Below, piece by piece: positions 25,409 through 34,182 of a stretch of DNA of 64,000 nucleotides. A program made the translations under genes and the position numbers. The DNA comes from Pedobacter sp. (GTDB taxonomy: Bacteria; Bacteroidota; Bacteroidia; Sphingobacteriales; Sphingobacteriaceae), in assembly GCA_031119475.1 (NCBI GenBank), contig JAVHXV010000001.1:186001-250000 (forward strand), written 5' to 3'. The notes under the pieces are model-generated. The model was not told where the DNA came from and made no database searches. It worked only from the letters and a program-made list of their open reading frames with translations. Every line of letters starts with the position of its first letter. The stretch's first letter is position 1.

Positions 25409-26800
25409 CTAGGTGTACCCTAAAATCTTCAGCACCTGTTTGCTGTTCTGTTCCTCGCCAAATACTTCGAAATTGAAAGTCTCATCGCGGTTTCTGCGGA
25501 TGATGACGTGTTTCGGACTTGGCAGTAGGCAATGATGGATCCCTCCATATCCGCTCAGTACTTCCTGATAGGCGCCCGTGTTAAAAAATCCGAGGTATTG
25601 CACCTTACGGGTCTTTGGCATAAACACACTGTTCATGTGGGCCTCCTGATTATAGTAGTCCTGTCCGTCGCACGTAATGCCGCCCAAATTTACACGCTCA
25701 TATTCCGCATCCCAATTGTTGATGGGCAGGAGGATATATTTTTGGTTCAGTGCCCAGACATCCGGCAGGTTGGTAATGAACGAACCATCCAGCATCAGCC
25801 ACTTTTCGCGGTCGTTCTGCTGTTTACGGCCCAACACTTTGTACAAGATGCCAGAAGCTTCTGCAACCGTATATTTACCGAACTCGGTGATGATATCCGG
25901 TTCGACCACATCGTGTTCTGAGCAGATTTCCTTGATCCTTTTCACGATTTCATTTACCATGTATTCATAATCGAAATCAAAGACCAGGCTATCCTTAAAC
26001 GGCATTCCCCCACCAATATCCAGTGTATCGAGTTCAGGGTTGATTTTCTTGAATTTACAGTAGAGCGTTACATATTTCTCCAGCTCGTTCCAATAATAGG
26101 GCGAATCGGTGATACCCGAATTGATGAAAAAGTGCAGCAGTTTTACCTTAAAGTTAGGGTTCCCGGCTATCTTGCTGTTGTAGAAGTCGATTACATCTTC
26201 CAAGCGCACACCCAACCGTGAGGTATAGAACTGTGAATCGGGCTGCTCTTCTGCCGCAATCCTGATGCCCAGGTTACAGGCCGTATCCATTTCGATCTCG
26301 TCATCGTAGAGGTTGAACTCCTCTTTGTTGTCGAGCACAGGAATAATATTCTTGTACCCATCATGGAGCATATCGATAATGTATTGCTTATACTGATAGG
26401 TCTTAAAACCGTTGCAGATCACCGTGATATCTTTGGTCAGCGCCCCTTTTTTCTCCAGTGCTTCGATCATCGGCATGTCGAATGCAGAAGATGTTTCCAA
26501 ATGGATACCATTTTTGAGTGCCTCTTCTACAATGTGGCGGAAATGCGAGCTTTTGGTACAATAACAGTATTTGTAGTCGCCACGGTAGTTATTTTTAATT
26601 ATAGCTGTCTGGAACAACAATTTGGCCTGTTGGATCTTCTTGCTCACCAGGGGCAAATAAGTGAAACGTAGGGGAGTGCCATACGTTTCGATCATTTCCA
26701 TTAAATTTAGATCCTGAAAGTACAATTCATCGTCTATTACGCTGAAACCTTCTTGTGGAAAGCCCACACTGAGATCAAGAAATTCGGAGTAGCTCTGCAT
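25409..26800 (-). CDS. speA: Arginine decarboxylase, fold-type III (group IV PLP enzyme)
   Basis: 463 aa. The PLP barrel starts with LRFTYLPLVSKKIQ..., with Lys in YKYCYCTKSSHFRHIVEEAL, followed by HLETSSAFD, LDIGGGMPF (phosphate-binding Gly-rich loop), EFGKYTVAEAS and the C-terminal domain TCDGQDYYNQE. This short Bacteroidota form is annotated as arginine decarboxylase, giving agmatine for polyamine synthesis. A diaminopimelate or other basic amino acid decarboxylase is the alternative. Context with an arginine deiminase-family gene, a CtlX-like gene and argS supports arginine. Confidence 0.82.
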   Translation of the reverse strand: MQSYSEFLDLSVGFPQEGFSVIDDELYFQDLNLMEMIETYGTPLRFTYLPLVSKKIQQAKLLFQTAIIKNNYRGDYKYCYCTKSSHFRHIVEEALKNGIHLETSSAFDMPMIEALEKKGALTKDITVICNGFKTYQYKQYIIDMLHDGYKNIIPVLDNKEEFNLYDDEIEMDTACNLGIRIAAEEQPDSQFYTSRLGVRLEDVIDFYNSKIAGNPNFKVKLLHFFINSGITDSPYYWNELEKYVTLYCKFKKINPELDTLDIGGGMPFKDSLVFDFDYEYMVNEIVKRIKEICSEHDVVEPDIITEFGKYTVAEASGILYKVLGRKQQNDREKWLMLDGSFITNLPDVWALNQKYILLPINNWDAEYERVNLGGITCDGQDYYNQEAHMNSVFMPKTRKVQYLGFFNTGAYQEVLSGYGGIHHCLLPSPKHVIIRRNRDETFNFEVFGEEQNSKQVLKILGYT

Positions 26801-26994
26801 TTACAATATTTTTTGCAAAAATGTAATTTTAAATTGAGAAAATAACAAGGTTACTTAGATTAATGAGATTCCACAGATAAAAGACATCAGCGTTGCAAGT
26901 TGCTAGTTGCCGGTTGTGGGGCTAATCGGCCCGGCCTATAACCTTGAACTTTTCCAGAATAGGTTCCTAGGAACTCCTGTGGCACGACATACAA

Positions 26995-27906
26995 CTATTT
27001 AACGGGCAGATGCACTTCCGCAAGCATACACCTTGCGCTGCCGCCACCATTTTTTTCGATGGTGTACAAGGGGGCATGGATCAGCTTCGCAAAAGTAGAC
27101 AAGGTATTGACCTGATCTTCATGAAGTGAAAGATAGGCCTGTTCAGACATCACCAATAAGTTTTCCTGCTTTTCGTTGTTTACCAACAGCATGTTGCCTG
27201 CAAAATGGTTCATCTGGTCAAATGTAATCGGAACTACTGTTTTTCCAGTCTGCCTAAAGCTTTCGAGCAGCTGATTTCTTTCTGACTCATCTGGAATGGA
27301 TTCCAGGCACGCAACGGCAAACCTATCGCCAACGCACATCATCACATTGGTATGGTAGATTGGGAAGCCTGTCGAATCGACTGCATTAAAGACCACCGAA
27401 CGATATCCCGTAGCCTTACAGAACTTTTCAAGGGCAATTTCGTTCGTCCTGAACGATAAACAGGCATAGGCGATCTTAGCTTCCCGATCGAGCACCAGGC
27501 TACCGGTACCTTCTAAAAAGATATCACGTGCTTCGTGGGTACTGAGATCTGTAATTTCGTCGACTATAAAGTTTTCGCCCAGTTTTTCCAGTATATCCTG
27601 CCGCCTTTCGGCCCTTCTATTTTCTGAAAACATAGGGTATAAGATCACCTCGCCATCGTCGTGAAAAGAAACCCAGTTGTTGGGAAATATCGAATCTGGC
27701 GTTTCAGGCTGTAGGGTATCGGCTATTACAGTAACATCTACGCCGTTTGTGCGGAGCAGTTCCACAAAACCATCAAATTCTTTCAAAGCCTGTTCATGGA
27801 CATCACCTTCGGCATTGGCCTGCTGAAATTTATTGTTCCCTGCCGTCTGCTCATTAAATTTAAAAGCAACTGGCCTGATCATGAGGATGTGGTTGGTAGA
27901 CTGCAT
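26995..27906 (-). CDS. CtlX-like citrulline hydrolase/amidinotransferase family protein
   Basis: 303 aa of the guanidino-group modifying (GME) superfamily. Motifs are ILMIRPVAFKFN, SIFPNNWVSFHDDGEVILYPM, LEGTGSLVLDR and the His block PIYHTNVMMC. The C-terminus GGGSARCMLAEVHLP holds the nucleophilic Cys in the usual RCM.AE context. Members act on arginine-type guanidino or ureido groups; the CtlX label (citrulline utilisation hydrolase) fits best by sequence pattern. It lies between the arginine decarboxylase and arginine deiminase-family genes, all on one strand. Confidence 0.83.
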   Translation of the reverse strand: MQSTNHILMIRPVAFKFNEQTAGNNKFQQANAEGDVHEQALKEFDGFVELLRTNGVDVTVIADTLQPETPDSIFPNNWVSFHDDGEVILYPMFSENRRAERRQDILEKLGENFIVDEITDLSTHEARDIFLEGTGSLVLDREAKIAYACLSFRTNEIALEKFCKATGYRSVVFNAVDSTGFPIYHTNVMMCVGDRFAVACLESIPDESERNQLLESFRQTGKTVVPITFDQMNHFAGNMLLVNNEKQENLLVMSEQAYLSLHEDQVNTLSTFAKLIHAPLYTIEKNGGGSARCMLAEVHLPVK

Positions 27907-28066
27907 GGTTGGTTTGAAGTTGAAGGTTTAAAGTTTAAAGGTTGGAAAGTTGTGCCGAAGCATCCCTGCGGAAAAAGGTTAAGGTTTAATAAATAGGTTG
28001 AATAGGATATAGTTTTGCTTCATTCCGCTTTTCGCTTTCTGCTTCCGCTTCGCGCTATGCGCTTTG
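27905..28066. repeat. GAAGGTTTAAAG and CGCTTT word repeats
   Basis: GGTTTGAAGTTGAAGGTTTAAAGTTTAAAGG (27908-27940) and TTCCGCTTTTCGCTTTCTGC (28022 onward) are separate word families. The latter reaches the stop codon of the deiminase gene at 28067, as also seen at 25409 and 13137. Confidence 0.6.
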
Positions 28067-29509
28067 CTAAATCGTATCCCGTAGGATCGGCAAGCTCATG
28101 CAATGAAATCCGCCTCTGGCGCGTGAAAGTTCTGCTGAAGGCATCAGGATCAGCGTATCGGTTAACGTTTCTGGGTTTGCCTTTCCGCTTTCCAGATCAT
28201 GGATCAGGTCTTTCACGTGTACAATGTTGAAACCATGTTGCTTAAATGCCTCTACGGTCTTGTCATTACGGTCATAGCCCAATACCACGCCTTCCTTTAT
28301 GGCCAACAGGTTGCAGGAATCGGTCCATTGTTCACGGGCGTCATAAGGAAATATGCCGCTGCCGCTGTAGATGAACGTAGTAGGTTGGGTGCTTTTCAGG
28401 TCGTTTACGCTAATGTCTTCGAACAATTCTTCCATGCTGCCAAAATGTTTGGGTGCACGCTTGTCTTTATAAAACTGGATAATCTCTGTCTGTTCAGTGG
28501 GCTCTGGCTGTACCAGGAAATCGATGGGATTGCGCTGTTTGTTTTCTTCAACGTGGGCAATAGAATGCAACAGTACCCACATGTTGCGTTTCACTTGGGT
28601 AAAAACGGTATCCAAGTGCATAAAATCCCTCTTGTTGGGAATTTTAACTACCGTTACTTTTTCGACTACATTGTTTTCGAAAAGCAGTTTCATGGCTTCA
28701 TTTGCGCCATAGGGCGATGTACGTTCACTACAGCCGATCAGCACATGGTTCTTGCTCACCATCATCACATCGCCGCCTTCTAAGGTGGTGCGGTTTTCAA
28801 GGTCTTCACCAGGTCTGAGGAAATGGTGCTCCCCATCGGGAATCTCCAAGATCCGGTCTTGATAGTCTGAAAAAAATGGATGGTTGAAGAAAATATAGCG
28901 CATCAACAAGCTCTCACGCACCCTGGCCTTTTTAGCGGGTTTGTTGAGCAGGATGTAGTCATTGATCGTCGTTCCTACATCACGTGTAAAGATGAGGTTG
29001 GGGATGGGCGAAAAGATCATCTTTCCATCTGTTAACGATCCTGAGATGAGCGTTTTGGCCAGTTCTTTTGGATCGGTATCGATCAACTGCAATTGGAGCT
29101 TATAGGTACAGCCCTCAATTGCGCAGACCGAGGCACTCAGTTTTTTTCTGATGGACGTATCTTCCAAGATATCGCCCAACAGCTGCTGAAGTTCGATGAC
29201 CTGTGCCGATGCATGAAAATTCGGGCTATCCGGCTTAAAAAATCCCCGGTCAGCGGTAGCAGAGTCGATGTCGGCCAGCTTCCCTTTGATCTTTTCGGGA
29301 TCCAGGAAATACATCAGCAGCTTGATGTAATAATCATATTCGTCTTTCCTAATGGTATCCAGATGTACGATATCTTCAAAAAGCCAGTCCTGCGCCTTTG
29401 AAGGAACTACTTTGCCCAATCCGCTATCTGGACTGTGTACCAGTAACTTACGTAACCTGCCAATTTCGGTCTCTACCTTTATGTTGAATTGTTCTTGCTG
29501 TCCGCTCAT
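28067..29509 (-). CDS. Arginine deiminase family protein
   Basis: 480 aa from the Met at 29509 (MSGQQEQFN); a Met six codons upstream is less likely. It starts with ETEIGRLRKLLVHSPD and carries the family's catalytic set: LEGGDVMMV, a HLDTVFTQV block and the C-terminal RGGFHCMSLP with the nucleophilic Cys. Arginine deiminase converts arginine to citrulline and ammonia. The protein is longer than classical ArcA (about 410 aa) and lacks the arcB/arcC neighbours of the fermentative pathway. It is divergent from argS. Confidence 0.86.
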   Translation of the reverse strand: MSGQQEQFNIKVETEIGRLRKLLVHSPDSGLGKVVPSKAQDWLFEDIVHLDTIRKDEYDYYIKLLMYFLDPEKIKGKLADIDSATADRGFFKPDSPNFHASAQVIELQQLLGDILEDTSIRKKLSASVCAIEGCTYKLQLQLIDTDPKELAKTLISGSLTDGKMIFSPIPNLIFTRDVGTTINDYILLNKPAKKARVRESLLMRYIFFNHPFFSDYQDRILEIPDGEHHFLRPGEDLENRTTLEGGDVMMVSKNHVLIGCSERTSPYGANEAMKLLFENNVVEKVTVVKIPNKRDFMHLDTVFTQVKRNMWVLLHSIAHVEENKQRNPIDFLVQPEPTEQTEIIQFYKDKRAPKHFGSMEELFEDISVNDLKSTQPTTFIYSGSGIFPYDAREQWTDSCNLLAIKEGVVLGYDRNDKTVEAFKQHGFNIVHVKDLIHDLESGKANPETLTDTLILMPSAELSRARGGFHCMSLPILRDTI

Positions 29510-29560
29510 ATATTTGGTGTAATACACAAAGCTATCAGAATTTTTTTAATTAAGTCCAAA

Positions 29561-29614
29561 AGTCCAATAGTCCAGAAGTTCAGGGCGCAAAATGGACTTC
29601 TGGACTATTGGACT
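29561..29614. repeat. Long inverted repeat made of AGTCC words in the deiminase-argS intergenic region
   Basis: The 22-bp arm at 29561-29582 is complementary to 29593-29614 with a single mismatch (AAGTTCA against TGGACTT) around a 10-nt spacer, GGGCGCAAAA. The arms consist of AGTCCAATAGTCCAGAAG words. It lies between two divergent genes and could form a strong hairpin in either transcript leader. Confidence 0.75.
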
Positions 29615-29651
29615 CCTCGACTAAGCATTTTCTTTTCCAAAGTTCTTTCTC

Positions 29652-29659
29652 TACTTTTG
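29652..29659 (+). promoter_or_regulatory. -7 box of argS
   Basis: TACTTTTG matches TAnnTTTG and ends 4 bp before the argS ATG at 29664, implying a very short or absent leader. A clear -33 TTG is not seen; TTTTC words occupy that region. Confidence 0.45.
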
Positions 29660-29663
29660 CACC

Positions 29664-31439
29664 ATGAATTTCATCATTAGCGCTACGCAGCAGGCAATCA
29701 AGCAGCTTTATAACGAAGCAGTTGAGGCGAGCGTAATCAATATACAGGAGACACGAAAGGAGTTTGCAGGCCAGGTAACGGTGCTGGTCTTTCCTTTTAT
29801 TAAATTTTCGAAGAAATCGCCCGAAGCCACGGGAACCGATATTGGCAATTACCTGTTGGAAAATGTGGAAGAAGTGACCGCATTTAATGTGGTAAAGGGT
29901 TTTTTGAACTTGAGCATCGCTGACCACTATTGGTTGGATCTTTTTCACCATACCTTATTGTCTCCTGATTTCGGCAAGCCAAAATCAAATGGGAAAAAAG
30001 TAATGGTCGAATATTCATCGCCCAATACCAACAAGCCCTTGCATTTGGGACATGTGCGCAACAACTTATTAGGCTATGCCGTTGCCGAGCTTTTGGCTGC
30101 CGATGGTTTTGATGTAGTCAAGGTAAATCTGGTGAACGACCGTGGCATCCACATCTGCAAATCGATGTTGGCCTGGCAGAAATGGGGAAATGGCGAAACG
30201 CCCGAAAGCTCAGGCCTGAAGGGCGATCACCTCGTCGGAAAATATTATGTGATTTTTGACAAGGAATATAAAAAGGAAATCGATGCCCTTGTTGCCGAAG
30301 GGCAGAGCCCGGAAGACGCCAAGAAAAATGCACCATTGATCAAAGAGGCCCAACAAATGCTGTTGGCCTGGGAGGCTGGTGATGAGGAAGTAATCGGCTT
30401 GTGGAAGAAAATGAACGGGTGGGTATATGATGGATTTGCCATTACCTATAAAAACCTGGGTGTTGATTTTGATAAATATTACTACGAAAGCAATACTTAC
30501 CTTCTGGGAAAGGATACAGTAGATGAAGGTCTTGCCCAAGGCGTTTTCTTTAAAAAACCAGATGGTTCGGTGTGGATTGACCTCACTGCTGAAGGCCTCG
30601 ACCAAAAATTGGTGCTCCGTGCCGATGGTACTTCGGTTTACATTACCCAAGATCTGGGCACTGCCCAAATGAAATACGACGATTTTAAGATGGATCAGTC
30701 CATTTATGTAGTTGGAAATGAGCAGGATTATCATTTTAAGGTGCTGTTTGCCATTTTGGAGAAATTGGGCAAGGCTTGGGCAGGAGGACTGTACCACCTT
30801 TCTTATGGCATGGTCGACCTACCAAGTGGTAAGATGAAGAGCAGGGAAGGGACAGTAGTCGATGCAGACGACCTGATTGCAGAAATGGTGGCTACAGCAC
30901 GACAAAAAACAGAGTCGTTGGGCAAGACCAGCGATTTTTCTGATGAGGAAAGACAAATGCTCTATCAGAACATCGGATTGGGGGCACTCAAGTACTTCCT
31001 GTTAAAGGTTGAGCCTAAAAAGAGGTTGTTGTTTGATCCATCTGAATCGATAGACTTCCAGGGAAATACAGGTCCTTTTATCCAATATACCCATGCCAGG
31101 ATCAAATCGCTGCTTCAAAAAGCCAATTATCAATTTAGGGAAGATAGTTTGTCGTTTTCGGGTGAATTGGCACCTACAGAATTGGAAATGATCATGCTGT
31201 TGGCCAAATATCCCGCCGAGGTTTCTGCTGCTGCACAGGCGCACAGTCCGGCATTTTTGGCCAACTACCTATACGAGGTAGCGAAGCTGTTCAATAAATT
31301 TTATCATGAAGTGCCGCCCATCATCAAAGAAGAAAATGAATCTTTAAAACAGCATCGCTTACATATCTGCAAGGTTACTGCCGATGTACTAAAAGCAGGG
31401 ATGAAGATTTTGGGCATCGAAGTGCCGGAGCGGATGTAG
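29664..31439 (+). CDS. argS: Arginyl-tRNA synthetase
   Basis: 591 aa class I synthetase that charges tRNA-Arg. The HIGH-type motif is HLGH at residues 127-130 (NTNKPLHLGHVRNN) and the KMSKS equivalent is KMKSREG. An N-terminal Add-1-like domain precedes the catalytic core and a C-terminal anticodon-binding DALR domain ends the protein (YEVAKLFNKFYHE...LKAGMKILGIEVPERM). Length and order are normal. It lies divergently beside three arginine-metabolism genes. Confidence 0.97.
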   Translation: MNFIISATQQAIKQLYNEAVEASVINIQETRKEFAGQVTVLVFPFIKFSKKSPEATGTDIGNYLLENVEEVTAFNVVKGFLNLSIADHYWLDLFHHTLLSPDFGKPKSNGKKVMVEYSSPNTNKPLHLGHVRNNLLGYAVAELLAADGFDVVKVNLVNDRGIHICKSMLAWQKWGNGETPESSGLKGDHLVGKYYVIFDKEYKKEIDALVAEGQSPEDAKKNAPLIKEAQQMLLAWEAGDEEVIGLWKKMNGWVYDGFAITYKNLGVDFDKYYYESNTYLLGKDTVDEGLAQGVFFKKPDGSVWIDLTAEGLDQKLVLRADGTSVYITQDLGTAQMKYDDFKMDQSIYVVGNEQDYHFKVLFAILEKLGKAWAGGLYHLSYGMVDLPSGKMKSREGTVVDADDLIAEMVATARQKTESLGKTSDFSDEERQMLYQNIGLGALKYFLLKVEPKKRLLFDPSESIDFQGNTGPFIQYTHARIKSLLQKANYQFREDSLSFSGELAPTELEMIMLLAKYPAEVSAAAQAHSPAFLANYLYEVAKLFNKFYHEVPPIIKEENESLKQHRLHICKVTADVLKAGMKILGIEVPERM

Positions 31440-31485
31440 GGGCTTGGCGTTAGCGCTTAGCGTATGGCGTTTAGCGCATGGCTGA
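31440..31485. repeat. GCGTTAGCGCTTAGCG words after argS
   Basis: GGCGTTAGCGCTTAGCGTATGG and GCGTTTAGCGCATGG begin right after the argS stop codon. The words belong to the same AGCG family that follows other stop codons in the window (13137, 25409, 28067). Confidence 0.6.
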
Positions 31486-31501
31486 TAATCATGAAAAAGA
31501 T

Positions 31502-32515
31502 ATGAAAAGAACTTTTGTATTGATCGCGTTCATCCTTACCAAGCTGCAACTTTCAGTAGCCTGTAGCTGCATCACTTTTGGACCATTGTCCATTAAGGAT
31601 TTCAACGAATCGCAGGCGTTTTTTATAGGTCGGGTCACGGCAATCCAGACTTTGGTCAATCCCACCGATTATAATGGTGTTGAAGTTACTTTAGAAGTCA
31701 AGGAGATTTTTAAAGGTTTCACCAACCTCAAGGAATTAAAGATTTATACTGCCTCCAATGGTGCTGCGTGCGGATTGCCCTTTGCCAAGAATGAAGAATG
31801 GCTGATCGATGCCTATCTGGCCAACGGAAAACTGGCCACCAATATGTGCACCAGGAGCCGGATGTTGGCCTTCGCAAAAAAGGAAGAGCTGGCCTTGCTC
31901 CGTTCATTTTCAAACCAGGCCGGTAAGCAGGTGTGGATGGTTAATGGGGTGAAAAGAGGAGAGGGAGCGATGAAAAATAATAGTCCCGTTGGCTATTGGC
32001 GATATTTTTATCCCGATGGAAGCATTCAGCAGGAGGTAACTTATCTCGATGGAAAGCCCAATGGCAGGTTGGTCGAATACTTTGATGCCACGGTGCTGGA
32101 AAAAGCTTATCGTAATATGAAGGTCAATGAGATGGACATTTTATTAGATCATACTTATTTCCAGAACAAGCCACAGGAAATTGCCAATTACAAAAATGGG
32201 AAGCTCCATGGCGAGAGGCTAAGCTTCGATGCAGTGAGTGGCAAGACCAACCACATCAGCCATTATCATGAAGGTCAGGCTGAAGGGCTATTTATCGATT
32301 ACTATCCGGATGGACTGTCCATGCAGGTAGAAAACTATATCAATGGACAATCCATAGGGCTTTCCAGGGGCTACTATCCCAACGGGCAATTGATGTACGA
32401 AAGCAGTGGCGAAGCCGATCGGTATCGTGCATTCGATCAGAACGGAAAATACCTGGGCATCATTAATGCAAAACCTTATTACGACCCCATAGAGAAAAAA
32501 TTGGTGTTTCAATAA
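31502..32515 (+). CDS. Secreted protein with NTR/TIMP-like N-terminus and MORN-like repeats
   Basis: 337 aa from the ATG at 31502. A signal peptide (TFVLIAFILTKLQLSVA) is followed at once by CSC, then AFFIGRVTAI, LEVKEIFKG and CGLPFAKNEEWLIDAY. This Cys-x-Cys start and OB-like pattern resemble netrin/TIMP-type NTR domains of secreted bacterial proteins. From about residue 145 there are repeated G-x-W-x-x-Y-Y-P-D-G units (GYWRYFYPDGS, LFIDYYPDGLS, SRGYYPNGQL) of the MORN/YwqK type. The function is unknown. Confidence 0.8.
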   Translation: MKRTFVLIAFILTKLQLSVACSCITFGPLSIKDFNESQAFFIGRVTAIQTLVNPTDYNGVEVTLEVKEIFKGFTNLKELKIYTASNGAACGLPFAKNEEWLIDAYLANGKLATNMCTRSRMLAFAKKEELALLRSFSNQAGKQVWMVNGVKRGEGAMKNNSPVGYWRYFYPDGSIQQEVTYLDGKPNGRLVEYFDATVLEKAYRNMKVNEMDILLDHTYFQNKPQEIANYKNGKLHGERLSFDAVSGKTNHISHYHEGQAEGLFIDYYPDGLSMQVENYINGQSIGLSRGYYPNGQLMYESSGEADRYRAFDQNGKYLGIINAKPYYDPIEKKLVFQ

Positions 32516-32721
32516 CTTGATGATCTAAGCATCCTGCAGGATGGCATCGTATGTATTTGATAAAAAAACGACTAAACTGCTTAATCAATAAATTCTATCC
32601 TGCGTAAAATGATTTTCAGTCCCTAAAGTAAATTCTATATTTAATTTCACTCGGACCTAAAAATCATTTCCCAAGCAGTTGTCGAATTTTTTTTCAAATT
32701 CATGCAAGCCTTGAACTTTTG

Positions 32722-32747
32722 GTTCTTTTGTTTCAAGACAAAAGAAC
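32722..32747. repeat. Hairpin in duplicated element, copy 1
   Basis: GTTCTTTTGT pairs with ACAAAAGAAC around TTCAAG. The stem is perfect over 10 bp. A small GCCC/GGGC hairpin (near 32757-32769) follows. Confidence 0.7.
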
Positions 32748-33027
32748 GAAACCACCGCCCGTGCAGGGCAGAAGTTTTTCCTATCTTACCCCTTCCCAGA
32801 GGGGGATAGTGTGATGCCAAGTCCCCTCAGCAAGTAGATTGATAGGAAAGGCATCGCATGTATTTGTAGAAAAAAACGACAAACCGCTTTTCTGATAGCT
32901 CTTCACCACCATAAATGATTTTTAGCTCCTAGAATGAATTATTTTACCAGTCAAATTCGGGCCAATAAAATCATTTCCCAAGCGGTGTCTGTTTTTTGCA
33001 CAAATTCACGCAAGCCTTGATCTTTGG

Positions 33028-33053
33028 TTACCTTTCCATCAAGGGAAAGGTAA
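33028..33053. repeat. Hairpin in duplicated element, copy 2
   Basis: TTACCTTTCC pairs with GGAAAGGTAA around ATCAAG. The stem sequence differs from copy 1 at most positions, yet pairing is fully kept. The GCCC/GGGC hairpin follows at 33062-33074. Confidence 0.7.
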
Positions 33054-33188
33054 GAAACGCGGCCCGCGCAGGGCATAAAAAATTACCTATACTTCCATGC
33101 TTCTCCAAGAGTGGGATAACATAACACAAAGCCCATCAGCATGTAACTATTTCCGCTATACGCTTATCGCTTAACCTAAATAGAATTC

Positions 33189-33196
33189 TATATTTG
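33189..33196 (+). promoter_or_regulatory. -7 box of the TSUP permease gene
   Basis: TATATTTG matches TAnnTTTG and lies 4 bp before the ATG at 33201. The upstream region is repeat DNA (TTCCGCTATACGCTTATCGC). Confidence 0.45.
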
Positions 33197-33200
33197 CCCC

Positions 33201-33968
33201 ATGTCTCTCTATCAAGAACTTCTATTTCTGTGCCTCGCTGCATTTGCCGCTGGTTTTATCGATGCCATTGTGGGTGGCGGCGGTCTATTGCAAACGCCTG
33301 CAACTTTTTTGATCCTGCCACATTATCCTGCGGCAACGCTATTTGGCACGGTCAAGATCCCATCTTTATTGGGCACATCTGTAGCTGCCTTTAAGTATTC
33401 GAAACAAGTAAAGTTTAACCTGCGCATCTTATTGTCGTGTATGGTAGCGGCATTTTTTGCTGCGCTGCTGGGGGCCTATGCAGTGAGTTTGATCGATAAC
33501 AAAGTCATCAAGCCAATTATTCTTGTTGTGTTGGTTGGTGTGGCGTTATATACCTATTTCAATAAATCGTTCGGTATTCAAAAACACCGGGCGCATTCGC
33601 CATTGAAACAGGTTTTGTTGGCAGGCATTTTCGGGATGATGATCGGGTTTTACGATGGGTTGATCGGACCTGGAACAGGTTCATTCCTCATTTTGGTTTT
33701 CATCGCTGTTTTAGGCTTCGACTTTATTGGGGCTAGTGCCCATGCCAAATTGGTAAACATCGCTACCAATCTGGCGGCACTGCTGTACTTTGCTTCTACA
33801 GGACATGTGCTCTTTCAATACGCCATTCCAATGGCTATTTTTAATGTATTGGGTTCCCTTTTGGGCGCCCGATTGGCCCTGCTCAAAGGCAATAAGTTCA
33901 TCAGGATTTTTTTTCTGATAGTCATCTTTGCCACCATATTGAGGTTTGCCTGGGATGTTTTAGGGTAA
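33201..33968 (+). CDS. TSUP (TauE/SafE) family membrane permease
   Basis: 255 aa with about eight membrane spans. The family hallmarks are the glycine-rich repeats GFIDAIVGGGGLLQTP near the N-terminus and GFYDGLIGPGTGSF in the second half, reflecting the internal duplication of TSUP transporters. Members export or import sulfite, sulfonates or related anions; the substrate is not predictable here. The gene stands alone, flanked by repeat DNA on both sides. Confidence 0.9.
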   Translation: MSLYQELLFLCLAAFAAGFIDAIVGGGGLLQTPATFLILPHYPAATLFGTVKIPSLLGTSVAAFKYSKQVKFNLRILLSCMVAAFFAALLGAYAVSLIDNKVIKPIILVVLVGVALYTYFNKSFGIQKHRAHSPLKQVLLAGIFGMMIGFYDGLIGPGTGSFLILVFIAVLGFDFIGASAHAKLVNIATNLAALLYFASTGHVLFQYAIPMAIFNVLGSLLGARLALLKGNKFIRIFFLIVIFATILRFAWDVLG

Positions 33969-34180
33969 GTTGAAAGTTCAAAGTTGAAGGTTGAAAGTTC
34001 AAAGTTGAAGGTTCAAGGTTCAAGGTTGAAGGTTCAAGGTTGAAGGTTCAAGGTTGAAGGTTCAAAGTTTAAAGGTTCAAAGTTTAAAGGTTCAAAGTTC
34101 AAGGTTGAAGGTTGAAAGGTTGTAAACTATGAACTATCAACTACAAACTGAAAACTACAAACTGATAACTGATAACTGCC
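33968..34180. repeat. TTGAAGGTTCAAAG tandem word array
   Basis: About 130 bp (33968-34110) consist of GTTGAAGGTTCAAGG, AGTTCAAAGTTGAAGG and AAAGGTTCAAAGTTTAAAGG words with a 7- or 14-bp rhythm. It then changes to ACTACAAACTGAAAAC and CTGATAACTGATAACTGCC words up to the permease stop at 34183. The same words occur in reverse orientation near 15333. Confidence 0.85.
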
Positions 34181-34182
34181 AA

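Larger units (their letters stand above)
32525..33150. repeat. Tandem duplicated non-coding element, two copies of about 306 bp
   Basis: Copy 1 (about 32525-32835) and copy 2 (about 32836-33150) align along their length with an offset of 306-307 bp. Shared blocks are GGCATCG-ATGTATTTG, ATCATTTCCCAAGC, CAAATTCA-GCAAGCCTTGA, a hairpin with loop TTCAAG/ATCAAG, and GCCCG-GCAGGGC. They are diverged elsewhere. There is no reading frame; the region is the longest gene-free stretch in the window (32516-33200). It is probably a dispersed intergenic repeat that has been duplicated. Confidence 0.75.

Noticed and set aside
30118..30797. Long minus-strand frames inside argS
   Set aside because: They are antisense to the synthetase core and show no independent start signals or domains.
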